From the NCBI GenBank assembly GCA_016744395.1, contig JADGEK010000020.1:1-51332 (forward strand): a stretch of DNA of 51,332 bases. The letters run 5' to 3'. The notes below the pieces were generated by a model that was not told the DNA's origin, searched no databases, and worked only from the letters and a program-made list of their open reading frames with translations. Source of the stretch: Gammaproteobacteria bacterium (GTDB lineage: Bacteria; Pseudomonadota; Gammaproteobacteria; GRL18). The first letter of the stretch is position 1. The number at the start of each line of letters is the position of its first letter. Shown in pieces: positions 25,778 through 33,864 of this stretch. Made by a program: the position numbers and the translations under genes.

Positions 25778-25814
25778 GCAGGATATAAAATTAATTTCAA
25801 ATTTTATATCCTGC
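25778..25814. repeat. 15-bp perfect inverted repeat in the 341-bp gap upstream of the sensory operon
   Basis: GCAGGATATAAAATT and its exact complement flank a 7-nt AATTTCA spacer. The element lies between the 3' end of cca and the sensory operon promoter. No T run follows on either strand. The remainder of the 25621-25961 gap is AT-rich and shows no gene. Confidence 0.6.
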
Positions 25815-25961
25815 GACAGTTCTTATATACTTATATTATATGTGGACATACTCAGTCAAAACTTACTCATTAACATCATGAATTTTATTAACTGTGTTAT
25901 TTGCAAATAAATAACTTGCACACTTTTATTGTTTACACAAATTGACCCTAACAGATACTCT

Positions 25962-27182
25962 TCAGCAAGATTTACAGGCTTTTATTGCAGCAATACGCTT
26001 AATTCTCAATTGTTCTGCAATTGCTGCCCCCCGAAATCCCTGAGCTACAATATCAGCTGTATTGACCTGATTCGCCGCTTGAAAAAAGGTTCTAAAAAGC
26101 TGAGTTTTTTCATCAGAGCTGTTCTCATAACCAGTTCTGCCCTTCGCATCAGCCTCACAGGCCAGAAGAAAATATTCAAAGCGCTCTGGACGTCGAAATG
26201 CATCCAGGCGTGAAAGTAAATCAACAATGGTTGAATTCTTTAATTCTTCAATTCGGTGATAATTTAAGTGAAACTCGGTCACCAGTAAGGCCAAAGCACT
26301 GTAATTTTTAGGCACTTTTAAACGTTCACACACGGCTTTCACCAAAGGTACACCTCGAGATTCATGAGCTATGTGTCGGGGCCATTCTTCTTTAGGAGTG
26401 ATGCCTTTACCCAGATCATGCAATAAGGCCGCAAAGCGGACCACTGAGTCTTTACTTAAACGTGCAGCTTGCTCCAGTACCATCATGGTATGAACGCCTG
26501 TGTCAATTTCAGGATGCCATTCTTTTGACTGTGGTACACCAAATAATTGCTCTATTTCAGGGAAAAGGCGTGCTAAAGCACCGCATCCTCTGAGCGCATT
26601 AAAAAAGATCCAGGGATTATCATCGAGCAATGCTTTTTCAACCTCTTGCCAAACCCGTTCAGCAACCAGAGCATCCACTTCATCATGGTCCACCAAACAC
26701 TGCATCATAGCCAAGGTTTCATCCGCAATGGTGAACCCATAGTCAGCGTATCGGGCTGCAAATCGTGCGACTCTGAGTACGCGTAATGGATCTTCAGCAA
26801 AAGAGGGCGATACATGTCTTAAAATACGATTATTTAAGTCATCAATACCATGGTATGGGTCATAGAGGGCTCCCTGCTCATCTTCTGCTATGGCATTAAT
26901 CGTCAAATCTCGGCGGATGAGATCGTCTTCTAAAGTCACCTTAGAATCGGTGTAAAACTCAAAACCATGATAGCCTTTAGCCACTTTTCGTTCTGTTCTG
27001 GCAAGCGCATATTCTTCATGTGTTTTAGGGTGCAAAAAAACAGGAAAATCTTTTCCAACAGGCGTGTAACCTTCAGCCAGCATATCTTCAACCGTAGCAC
27101 CCACCACAACATAGTCGTTATCAACAACCGCCCTATCGAGCAACTTGTCTCTAACGGCACCACCCACTTTATAGATTTTCAT
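25962..27182 (-). CDS. cca: Multifunctional CCA-adding tRNA nucleotidyltransferase
   Basis: Adds and repairs the 3' CCA of tRNAs; the gammaproteobacterial form also has an HD phosphohydrolase domain. The 406-residue protein starts MKIYKVGGAVRD with the metal-binding D21/D23 in DNDYVVVG, and has RRDLTINAIA and EDPLRVLRVARFAARY of the nucleotidyltransferase and neck. The HD domain follows, with GVHTMMVLEQA and ALLHDLGKG. It is downstream of the NDUFA9-like gene on the same strand. No strong ribosome site is seen before ATG 27182. It ends the conserved rpoD-to-cca housekeeping neighbourhood. Confidence 0.97.
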   Translation of the reverse strand: MKIYKVGGAVRDKLLDRAVVDNDYVVVGATVEDMLAEGYTPVGKDFPVFLHPKTHEEYALARTERKVAKGYHGFEFYTDSKVTLEDDLIRRDLTINAIAEDEQGALYDPYHGIDDLNNRILRHVSPSFAEDPLRVLRVARFAARYADYGFTIADETLAMMQCLVDHDEVDALVAERVWQEVEKALLDDNPWIFFNALRGCGALARLFPEIEQLFGVPQSKEWHPEIDTGVHTMMVLEQAARLSKDSVVRFAALLHDLGKGITPKEEWPRHIAHESRGVPLVKAVCERLKVPKNYSALALLVTEFHLNYHRIEELKNSTIVDLLSRLDAFRRPERFEYFLLACEADAKGRTGYENSSDEKTQLFRTFFQAANQVNTADIVAQGFRGAAIAEQLRIKRIAAIKACKSC

Positions 27183-27293
27183 AGAACACGATTCACACTT
27201 AAATAACTTTAACGAATACAGAGATCCTATGTTAAAAAATGATGGAATGAAACTGATTTGTCATTTAAACCTAAATCAATAGGATTAAAAAAT

Positions 27294-28250
27294 TTAACGC
27301 TTTGATTTTGCACGAAAATAATCCATTTGCCCTGCAAAATCCTTACCCCCAAGATATTGAGGAACAATACTGTCAATGCCGTGCAGCTGTATCTCCAGGT
27401 CAGAAATAGAAGCACTCTTGTTTGCACCCGAGTCAGGGCAAACACTGTCCACTTTCATACTATTATAATTATCCAAAGTAATCGGTGCACCAGGAAACAG
27501 GCCCATCACTAAAGCAATTGGTTTTGAGAAAAAGCGATTCAATGGCACAATAATACTGTTACTATTAATTTCTGTTGCCGTGTATTTAACCAGCTCTTTC
27601 AAAGAAAATGACTCTGGACCACAGAGATTATAATTTTTCCCATAGGTCTGTGGTTTATCAATACTATTGATAAAGGCATCCACAACATCACCGATATAAA
27701 TAGGTGCAAAGCGAGTGCTGGCACAGGTCAGAGGAAAAGACCAGGGCATCATTTTCAGCAGCTGAGCAAAGCGATTAAAGAAGCTGTCTCCTGCACCAAA
27801 AATAACCGAAGGTGAAAAAGTCGTCACATTCAGCCCCTCCATAGCAAGAATTTTATTTTGAGCTCTGCCTTTTGATTGCAAATACTGACTGGCGGCGTTT
27901 TCATCCGCATTCAAAGCACTCATATGCAATAGTCTGGGTGTTCCAACAGCTTTTGTTGCCTCCGCAACTCTTAAAGCAACCTTTTCATGCACATGTTCAA
28001 AGGTATTTTTACCCGATGGATTGAGAATACCGGCTAGATTAATGACCACATCATAGGTATCAATCTGGCGTTCTAATATTTTGTTACCGAAAAAATCGAT
28101 AGTGACGATTTTAACCATTGGTAATATTCTTAAATGACGATGGCGTTCGGGTCTTCTGGTAATGACTTTAATCGAATGCCCCTGGCTCACGAGCGTCGTG
28201 ATCAGGTGAGTCCCTACAAACCCAGTACCTCCAATGAGACAAATTTTCAA
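27294..28250 (-). CDS. Complex I NDUFA9-like NAD-dependent epimerase/dehydratase
   Basis: An extended short-chain dehydrogenase-like protein of 318 residues. The Rossmann motif is GGTGFVGTHL (residues 8-17). It has DVVINLAGIL, SALNADENAASQYLQSKGRA (an active-site-like Tyr-x3-Lys, YLQSK) and FSPSVIFGAGDSFFNRF, the last typical of the NDUFA9 branch. NDUFA9 is a non-catalytic subunit of mitochondrial complex I; bacterial relatives have no settled role. The start is a TTG at 28250 supported by AAAGGAT seven bases upstream. A good promoter lies 38 bp upstream. cca follows after 111 bp. Confidence 0.87.
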   Translation of the reverse strand: MKICLIGGTGFVGTHLITTLVSQGHSIKVITRRPERHRHLRILPMVKIVTIDFFGNKILERQIDTYDVVINLAGILNPSGKNTFEHVHEKVALRVAEATKAVGTPRLLHMSALNADENAASQYLQSKGRAQNKILAMEGLNVTTFSPSVIFGAGDSFFNRFAQLLKMMPWSFPLTCASTRFAPIYIGDVVDAFINSIDKPQTYGKNYNLCGPESFSLKELVKYTATEINSNSIIVPLNRFFSKPIALVMGLFPGAPITLDNYNSMKVDSVCPDSGANKSASISDLEIQLHGIDSIVPQYLGGKDFAGQMDYFRAKSKR

Positions 28251-28287
28251 TGTGTTATCCTTTTTTTAATTCGCTCCAGCCTGTCTC

Positions 28288-28316
28288 TTTATAAAAAAGA
28301 CAAACAAAGTGCTCAA
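28288..28316 (-). promoter_or_regulatory. Sigma-70 promoter of the NDUFA9-like gene
   Basis: On the minus strand TTGAGC (28316-28311), a 17-bp spacer and TATAAA (28293-28288) lie 38 bp before the TTG start at 28250. The rest of the 319-bp gap 28251-28569 shows only a doubtful 65-codon frame. Confidence 0.55.
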
Positions 28317-28569
28317 TATGCTTATTCCCATTACATCAACTCTCGGAAAGTGGTTTAATCAGCTTAAATCACTATTAAGCGCATCTTTTTTAGCGTATAT
28401 TTCTTATGATCACTGCAAGTTGTGTTTTTTATGGCTCTTTTTTTGGCTCTTTGTATGCGCCAGGCCTTTATTAGCAGTTACTGATATTATAATACACAAA
28501 CTGTAAAAATTTTCAATTCAGAAAAACCCTAAGTCTATCAATAAACCATTTTTTTATCATCGGAATTAC

Positions 28570-29784
28570 ATGTTAAATCCTTCTTTTAGTTTATCGCTGT
28601 TTCCAAGAATTGAATTTGGTGCTGGTACCATCCAACAGCTTCCAGAAATCATTGCGAAATACGGACAGCGAGTATTATTAATCACTGGTAGCCATTCTTT
28701 CTACCAAACAGCAGGCTGGAATCAGCTTATTGCCAACTTAGAAAGCAATCAAGTCCAATGGTTTCATAATAGCATCCGTGGTGAACCTTCTCCTCAAGCG
28801 GTTGATGCTACCGTTAAAAAATTCTTTACTGAGCAAATCCAATGTGTCGTTGCCATTGGTGGTGGCAGTGCTCTGGACTTTGGTAAAGCCATCAGTGGTC
28901 TATTACACCACGGTGATTCCGTCATGGAATACATTGAAGGTGTGGGGGCAGGCAAACACTATGATGGTCCTTCAATCCCCTTTATTGCAGTGCCGACCAC
29001 TGCAGGCACTGGCAGTGAAGCCACAAAAAATTCTGTCTTAAGCGATATTGGTGAACAAGGTTATAAAAAATCATTTCGTGATGAACAATTAATTCCTCAA
29101 TATGCCATTATCGATCCCGATTTATTAAAAAGTTGTCCAAAATCACTGATTGCCGCTAATGGCATGGATGCATTAACCCAATTAATGGAATCATACCTAT
29201 CGACCAGGGCCAATTCTATTATGGATGCTTTAGCTTTAAGTGGTATAGAGTCCGTTCGTGAGAGCTTATTGCTCTGGTATCACTGTGATGAAACACAGAA
29301 TGACTCTGACGAAATAAAGCAGGCACGAGCGGATATGGCCTATGCTGCACTGATTTCTGGAATTACACTGGCGCAGGTTGGTTTAGGCAGCGTTCATGGC
29401 TTAGCATCTCCTCTGGGTGCTTTCTTCCCCATTCCTCATGGCATTGCCTGCGGCACTGTTCTTGCTGAAGCCACTCGTATTAATATTGAGGCCATGCTGG
29501 ATCGTGAGCCCCAGAATCCAGGTTTACAGCGATACGCTCAAGTCGGTCGCCTGCTCTGTCAGGAAAATAAGCTGAGTGATAATGAAGCTCGAGAAAAATT
29601 ATTAGTGCTCTTATCAGATTGGAGTCAACAAATGCAGCTAGAGCCATTATCCGCTTATGGTGTCACTGAAAATGATGTTTTACGACTGGTTGAGAATATC
29701 AGCCCCAGTAGTATGCAAACCAATCCCATTATTTTGACTCAAGAAGAAAAAGAACAATTGGTTCGCTCAGGTATTTTACAATAA
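28570..29784 (+). CDS. Iron-containing alcohol dehydrogenase family protein
   Basis: A 404-residue group III alcohol dehydrogenase-like enzyme. The NAD-binding segment has VVAIGGGSALDFGKAISG (residues 93-110) and PTTAGTGSEAT (142-152). Metal ligands expected from the family are Asp and three His. Here D200, H276 (SVHGLASPLG) and H290 (IPHG) are kept, but the residue four after D200 is Gln204 (GMDALTQL) instead of His. The same GMDALTQ pattern occurs in other family members I recall, so this may mark a subfamily with another metal. Substrate is unknown. It is separated by 146 bp from the methyltransferase gene downstream. Confidence 0.9.
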   Translation: MLNPSFSLSLFPRIEFGAGTIQQLPEIIAKYGQRVLLITGSHSFYQTAGWNQLIANLESNQVQWFHNSIRGEPSPQAVDATVKKFFTEQIQCVVAIGGGSALDFGKAISGLLHHGDSVMEYIEGVGAGKHYDGPSIPFIAVPTTAGTGSEATKNSVLSDIGEQGYKKSFRDEQLIPQYAIIDPDLLKSCPKSLIAANGMDALTQLMESYLSTRANSIMDALALSGIESVRESLLLWYHCDETQNDSDEIKQARADMAYAALISGITLAQVGLGSVHGLASPLGAFFPIPHGIACGTVLAEATRINIEAMLDREPQNPGLQRYAQVGRLLCQENKLSDNEAREKLLVLLSDWSQQMQLEPLSAYGVTENDVLRLVENISPSSMQTNPIILTQEEKEQLVRSGILQ

Positions 29785-29895
29785 AGCACCTCAATTAAAC
29801 ACGAGGCCATTAAACTTAACTTAAATTGATTTGATTAACGTACACAATTAACATAGGATTAGCAACAAGCTAATTTTTACTGGAGTCACGTAACT

Positions 29896-29934
29896 ATGAT
29901 ATTAAAGACGTTTATAGGTTATTCAGGTAGATGA
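29896..29934 (+). CDS. Possible 12-codon leader peptide upstream of the DNA methyltransferase
   Basis: ATG ATA TTA AAG ... AGA TGA would encode MILKTFIGYSGR. GGAG lies ten bases upstream. Its stop codon overlaps the methyltransferase start as ATGA (29931-29934). The methyltransferase itself has only a short AGGT near its ATG, so its translation may depend on ribosomes finishing this short frame. It is too short to prove from sequence alone. Confidence 0.4.
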   Translation: MILKTFIGYSGR

Positions 29935-30845
29935 AGTTTATCGATCTTTTTGCTGGTATTGGCGGTTTTCACCTCGCCTTTCATCGACAAGGTGCAAATT
30001 GTGTATTTGCCTCTGAAATTGACAAAAATGCCAGATTGACTTATGAAAAAAATATGTCTCAATATTCACCTGAATTATTTAATTCACATCGATTCAACGA
30101 TGATATTTTAAAAATTAATTCCCCAAATACACAAATTCCAGATTTTGATATTCTTTGTGCTGGCTTTCCATGCCAACCCTTTAGCCAGGCAGGCTACAAA
30201 AGAGGCTTCCAAGAAGACAAAGATGATAGAGGCAACATGTTCTTTAAAATTTGCTCCATTATTGAAAGCAAAAGACCCAGTGCTTTTTTCTTAGAAAATG
30301 TCAGGCATATCTTAAAACACGACGATGGCCGAACGTTTAAAATCATTCAAGACTACTTGGAAAGACAATTAGGTTACACTTTTCACTACCAAGTCGTGAA
30401 AGCTTCTGAGCACGGTTTACCACAACATCGCCCCAGAGTATATATAGTGGGTTTTAGAAAAGATCTCCCCGAATTACCCCGATTTCATTTTCCTCAAGCA
30501 AGCCCTCTTAAACTGTCCATGTCTGATATATGGGGAGGTGAATGTCCTAAAAAAATCGGTTTTACCCTTAGAGTTGGCGGTAGGCGCTCAGGTTTAAATG
30601 ATCGTCGTAATTGGGACACCTATCTGGTGAATAATGAAGTAAAAGTCTTATCATCAAAAGAAGGTCGAAAGATGATGGGCTTTCCTGATGACTTTAAATT
30701 TCCAGTCTCTGAAACTCAGGCAATGAAACAATTGGGAAATAGTGTTGCTGTCAATGCTGTTGAAGCCACAGCTTCCGAAATAATTATCTACCTAAAAAAA
30801 TACAGTCATCTTTTTAATCCAAAAAATAAGCTGGCTGTTGCATAA
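29931..30845 (+). CDS. C5-cytosine DNA methyltransferase
   Basis: Methylates cytosine at carbon 5 in a specific DNA sequence. The 304-residue protein has motif I DLFAGIGGFHLAF (residues 5-17), motif IV with catalytic C81 in GFPCQPFSQAG, motif VI LENVRHIL (E122), motif VIII QHRPRVYIVGF (Q165, R167, R169) and motif X QLGNSVAVNAVEA. The target-recognition region between VIII and IX is short, which fits the small size. No restriction endonuclease gene is recognisable nearby, so it looks like an orphan methyltransferase. It overlaps a short upstream frame by ATGA. The recognition sequence cannot be read from the protein. Confidence 0.93.
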   Translation: MKFIDLFAGIGGFHLAFHRQGANCVFASEIDKNARLTYEKNMSQYSPELFNSHRFNDDILKINSPNTQIPDFDILCAGFPCQPFSQAGYKRGFQEDKDDRGNMFFKICSIIESKRPSAFFLENVRHILKHDDGRTFKIIQDYLERQLGYTFHYQVVKASEHGLPQHRPRVYIVGFRKDLPELPRFHFPQASPLKLSMSDIWGGECPKKIGFTLRVGGRRSGLNDRRNWDTYLVNNEVKVLSSKEGRKMMGFPDDFKFPVSETQAMKQLGNSVAVNAVEATASEIIIYLKKYSHLFNPKNKLAVA

Positions 30846-30930
30846 ATGAGTCTTGCTTTCAAAACAAGACAATGTGATAATTTAAAACAGTTATTCATTT
30901 AGCTCTCACCAATTGATATCTACTCAACCG

Positions 30931-30946
30931 CCAGATACGAATCTGG
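30931..30946 (+). promoter_or_regulatory. Hairpin at the ribosome-site position of the HD gene
   Basis: CCAGAT and ATCTGG pair perfectly around ACGA and end eight bases before ATG 30954, where a ribosome site would be expected and none is seen. It could control translation of the HD-nucleotidyltransferase pair or mark the end of a short methyltransferase transcript. Confidence 0.35.
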
Positions 30947-30953
30947 TCAATTT

Positions 30954-31499
30954 ATGGAAACTCTATCACAGAGACGATTAATCTCTTTAAAAAAATCAAC
31001 CAAGGCCAAACATCCTTTATCACATTCTAATGATGATATTTATATTTCTCACAAATCCTACCTACTCAATTTACTCTATGATCTTGATGGCATTCATCAA
31101 AACCCCATTTACCACCCTGAAATTGATACCCTTTATCATTCAATGCAAGTATTTCAACTGGCACAGAAAAAAACAGATAATCCTTTTTTACTTGCAGCGG
31201 CTTTATTTCACGATGTGGGAAAATCAATCGCAATAGCTGAGCATGATAAGATTGGTTCAGAAATGCTTAAAAATGTTCTGACAGAGCCTATTCCATGGAT
31301 GGTCAGACATCATCTTGACCTCCTACAAAACCCAAAACGAACTCGCATGAAACGTGCAAATAGCAAGCAATTAATATGGCTAGAAAAATTACGCACCTGG
31401 GACATTCAAGGTCGGAGTACTGATATTGAAGCCATACATCCTGAACATGCAATCGAAATAATCAGCCAAACTGATGAAATATTTCAGTGTCATTTATGA
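30954..31499 (+). CDS. HD domain protein, related to the HD domain of Cca
   Basis: A 181-residue probable metal-dependent phosphohydrolase. The HD core runs from H62 in HPEIDTLYHSM, through LFHDVGKS with H86-D87, to H97 and the pair H119-H120. HPEIDT-x2-H and the spacing to HD closely match the HD domain of Cca encoded 4 kb away (HPEIDTGVHTM and LLHDLGKG), which suggests common origin. The basic N-terminal 30 residues have no recognised domain. Its last codons overlap the nucleotidyltransferase gene as ATGA, so the two are translationally coupled and probably act together. Substrate is unknown. Confidence 0.8.
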   Translation: METLSQRRLISLKKSTKAKHPLSHSNDDIYISHKSYLLNLLYDLDGIHQNPIYHPEIDTLYHSMQVFQLAQKKTDNPFLLAAALFHDVGKSIAIAEHDKIGSEMLKNVLTEPIPWMVRHHLDLLQNPKRTRMKRANSKQLIWLEKLRTWDIQGRSTDIEAIHPEHAIEIISQTDEIFQCHL

Positions 31500-32173
31500 A
31501 AACAAACAAATCACAACTATTACGTTACTCCCTCGCCGTTGAAGCAGCACGACTCATGTATGAAGAAGGTATACAACAATACTTAACGGCTAAACAAATT
31601 GCCTCAAAACGATTATTAGGCCGGGTCTATAGAAAAAAAATGCGCTACCGCCCAAAAGACTTACCTTCAAATGGTGAAATTAAAGAAGCTCTCTTACAAT
31701 TAGTTCAGCAAAATGAAGGTGATGATCACTTCTATCAATTATTCGCTATGCGCGTCATCGCATTGGAAATTATGAATGAATTGATTGGCTTTACACCTTG
31801 CTTGATTGGTTCAGTGAGTACAGGCCACATAAGAAAAAGCAGTGACATTGATTTACACTTGTTTACAAATAGTCTGGAAACATTGGAAATAAGGCTTATA
31901 GAGTTACAGTGGAAATACAAATTAAATGAAGTGGCTATACAAAAAAATGGTCGGATAAAGCTCTATACTCATGTTTATCTTGATTATGTTTTTCCTATAG
32001 AATTATCAGTCTATCCAACACAGGAAATTAGAGTTGTCTCCAAAAGCAGTACTGATGGCAAACCCATCATGAGATTCAAAGCCAGTAAAGTTGAACAATT
32101 ATTAATGACTGAACATGAGCTGGAATGGCAGCGATATCTTTCGGATGGTATTTTGAGAACTTATAGAAATTAA
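31496..32173 (+). CDS. Nucleotidyltransferase-fold protein paired with the HD protein
   Basis: A 225-residue protein of the polymerase-beta-like nucleotidyltransferase superfamily. The signature is LIGSVSTGHIRKSSDIDLHL: GS at 105-106 and D117/D119 of the metal site. A third acidic residue may be supplied by the later LDYVFPIELSVYP strand. The N-terminal 100 residues are helical and basic and not recognised. ATG 31496 overlaps the HD stop (ATGA); a GTG at 31487 is an alternative. Family members add nucleotides to RNA, proteins or antibiotics, or make signal nucleotides, so the reaction cannot be told. A strong terminator follows at 32179. Confidence 0.78.
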   Translation: MKTNKSQLLRYSLAVEAARLMYEEGIQQYLTAKQIASKRLLGRVYRKKMRYRPKDLPSNGEIKEALLQLVQQNEGDDHFYQLFAMRVIALEIMNELIGFTPCLIGSVSTGHIRKSSDIDLHLFTNSLETLEIRLIELQWKYKLNEVAIQKNGRIKLYTHVYLDYVFPIELSVYPTQEIRVVSKSSTDGKPIMRFKASKVEQLLMTEHELEWQRYLSDGILRTYRN

Positions 32174-32178
32174 CGATC

Positions 32179-32204
32179 AAGGGGAGTTACCACTCCCCTT
32201 TTTT
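32179..32204 (+). terminator. Rho-independent terminator after the nucleotidyltransferase gene
   Basis: AAGGGGAGT and ACTCCCCTT form a perfect 9-bp stem around TACC, followed by TTTT. It closes the methyltransferase-HD-nucleotidyltransferase group and lies 10 bp before the end of the convergent C13 peptidase gene. Confidence 0.85.
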
Positions 32205-32213
32205 AAATCAGAA

Positions 32214-33716
32214 TCAGTGATTCAGGATAACCGTTTTATCTATTAGAGGATTCAACTCAGTTTGATTCATATTAATGGCTTTAAAGGCCAGATTGATCGG
32301 TTTGTTTTCTTTGTATTTTTGATCAAGCTCTGCAGTGTACTGATTTAATTTGTCCGCTATCTTTTTTCCAATACTCAACTGCGGTAATGATGCTTCTACT
32401 TTCTCTGCTTTCTCTTTGTCTTGAATGTACCGTTTAGCTTGCTCAAATGCATCAATAAAAGAAGTATTTTTATTCAGTGCAAATTTAAATATCGCCTCGC
32501 CGAACCAGGTAAATTCATTTTCATTGCTACAACCAAATGATTGTTTGTCTGCCGCTGAAGCAGTAAAAATCAACGTATGATCATCCTCAAGAGGTTTAAT
32601 ATATCCCCCTGAGTAACAAGAAGAGACCACAATAACACGCCACTTTATACCTGAATCATCCAATTGTTTTTTCAAGACCTCTGGTGTTAAATCATTCAAA
32701 TCTAAGGGCCAAAAATCAACAGATAAATTATGTTTTTTTCCACCATGAGAGGTCAGATATAAAAACAATATGTCTTGTTCTACGTTCATATGTTCTGACA
32801 TACCATCCAGCATTATTTTTAAATTATGAGTATTCGCCAGAGGTTCAGTTTCATAGGTTTTTAAATGATTAATTAATAAGGCAGAGCGTCCCGATGTATC
32901 AAAACGAGAATCCATTAAATTCTTAGCATATTTTACTTCTTTATAAAAAACATCCTGTGTTGCGTAGCTGGAAAAGCCAAGAAAATAAAGATCCGTTTTA
33001 TCCTGACGTTCTTTAAGTAAGTCATTATTGAGAGAGTAAATCATTTCAAATTGCTGGTAAAAAACATCTTCAACATTCACTTTATCATAGGGGTTTTCTT
33101 CTTCAGCGCTGTCTTCATCATAAGAGGCATACCAGAACGTCCCCATTTGTTCTGAGAAATAACTTGCTGGAATAAAATAAAGGACAAAAATAATAAGTCC
33201 AATAGCCACATATTTTAATTTTGAAAGAGGAGTATAAAGATGGACAGCTCTCAATAAAGAAATCAAAAACCAAATCAAGATAATAATGGAAAGGCCATAC
33301 AATAAATACCAATACCAGTAACCTAAATCATAAAGATCGTATTGATAGGTCTCAACAAGCCAATAGGACAACAGTCCTGGAAAGCTGAAGACTGTATCAA
33401 GTGAAATAAAAAGGGTTGCAACAATAAGAAATTGATGTTTTTTAATAAAAAAACGTTCAACAACGAAGGCCGTCAATAATAAGAGGCTGGTAGTGAACGC
33501 AAACCCCGTCACCGCATAATCATTAAATTCAGGCGCAGGCAAATAAATAAGATAAGTACATAAAATAATAAAGCTCATGTTGAACAGGGCAAGTAAGATC
33601 ACTTGTTCAGTGTCAAAACAATAATCTCGAAAATCAATTTTAAGAAATAGCGCCTGTCGAGCCGCCAGCTTAAGATTACTGAATAAAGCTTTAAAAGACG
33701 ATTTAATTGTATTCAT
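32214..33716 (-). CDS. Membrane-anchored C13 (legumain/caspase-fold) peptidase
   Basis: A 500-residue protein from ATG 33716 (MNTIKSSFKALFS); the open frame extends to a TTG at 33731. Five or six membrane segments lie in the first 190 residues (with short aromatic-rich loops such as YWYWYLLYG). They are followed by a soluble caspase-fold domain with catalytic His324 in LYLTSHGGKKH and Cys367 in VVSSCYSGGYIKP, the pattern of peptidase family C13. Bacterial C13 proteins are little studied. FTASAADKQSFGCSNE after the Cys is also typical. The acidic loop DEDSAEEENPYDK links membrane and protease parts. No ribosome site is evident. It is convergent with the nucleotidyltransferase gene. Confidence 0.83.
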   Translation of the reverse strand: MNTIKSSFKALFSNLKLAARQALFLKIDFRDYCFDTEQVILLALFNMSFIILCTYLIYLPAPEFNDYAVTGFAFTTSLLLLTAFVVERFFIKKHQFLIVATLFISLDTVFSFPGLLSYWLVETYQYDLYDLGYWYWYLLYGLSIIILIWFLISLLRAVHLYTPLSKLKYVAIGLIIFVLYFIPASYFSEQMGTFWYASYDEDSAEEENPYDKVNVEDVFYQQFEMIYSLNNDLLKERQDKTDLYFLGFSSYATQDVFYKEVKYAKNLMDSRFDTSGRSALLINHLKTYETEPLANTHNLKIMLDGMSEHMNVEQDILFLYLTSHGGKKHNLSVDFWPLDLNDLTPEVLKKQLDDSGIKWRVIVVSSCYSGGYIKPLEDDHTLIFTASAADKQSFGCSNENEFTWFGEAIFKFALNKNTSFIDAFEQAKRYIQDKEKAEKVEASLPQLSIGKKIADKLNQYTAELDQKYKENKPINLAFKAINMNQTELNPLIDKTVILNH

Positions 33717-33864
33717 AAGCAGAAAAATCAATGAGTTATTATTAATAATTCATTGTATCAAAGCATTTCTGACGTTTCTAACCCACTTAATTAATTTAAG
33801 ACCAGCCTCACAGTTTTCACAGCACAATCGTTGTTTTTAATTCATCATTAAAAATTCAAAACAA

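Noticed and set aside
28309-28506. 65-codon plus-strand frame upstream of the alcohol dehydrogenase
   Set aside because: It has no ribosome site, overlaps the promoter of the divergent NDUFA9-like gene, resembles no known family and has the composition of AT-rich spacer.
29931-32173. A classical restriction-modification system
   Set aside because: No endonuclease-like gene or PD-(D/E)xK/HNH motif is visible in the two downstream proteins; they are HD and nucleotidyltransferase proteins.
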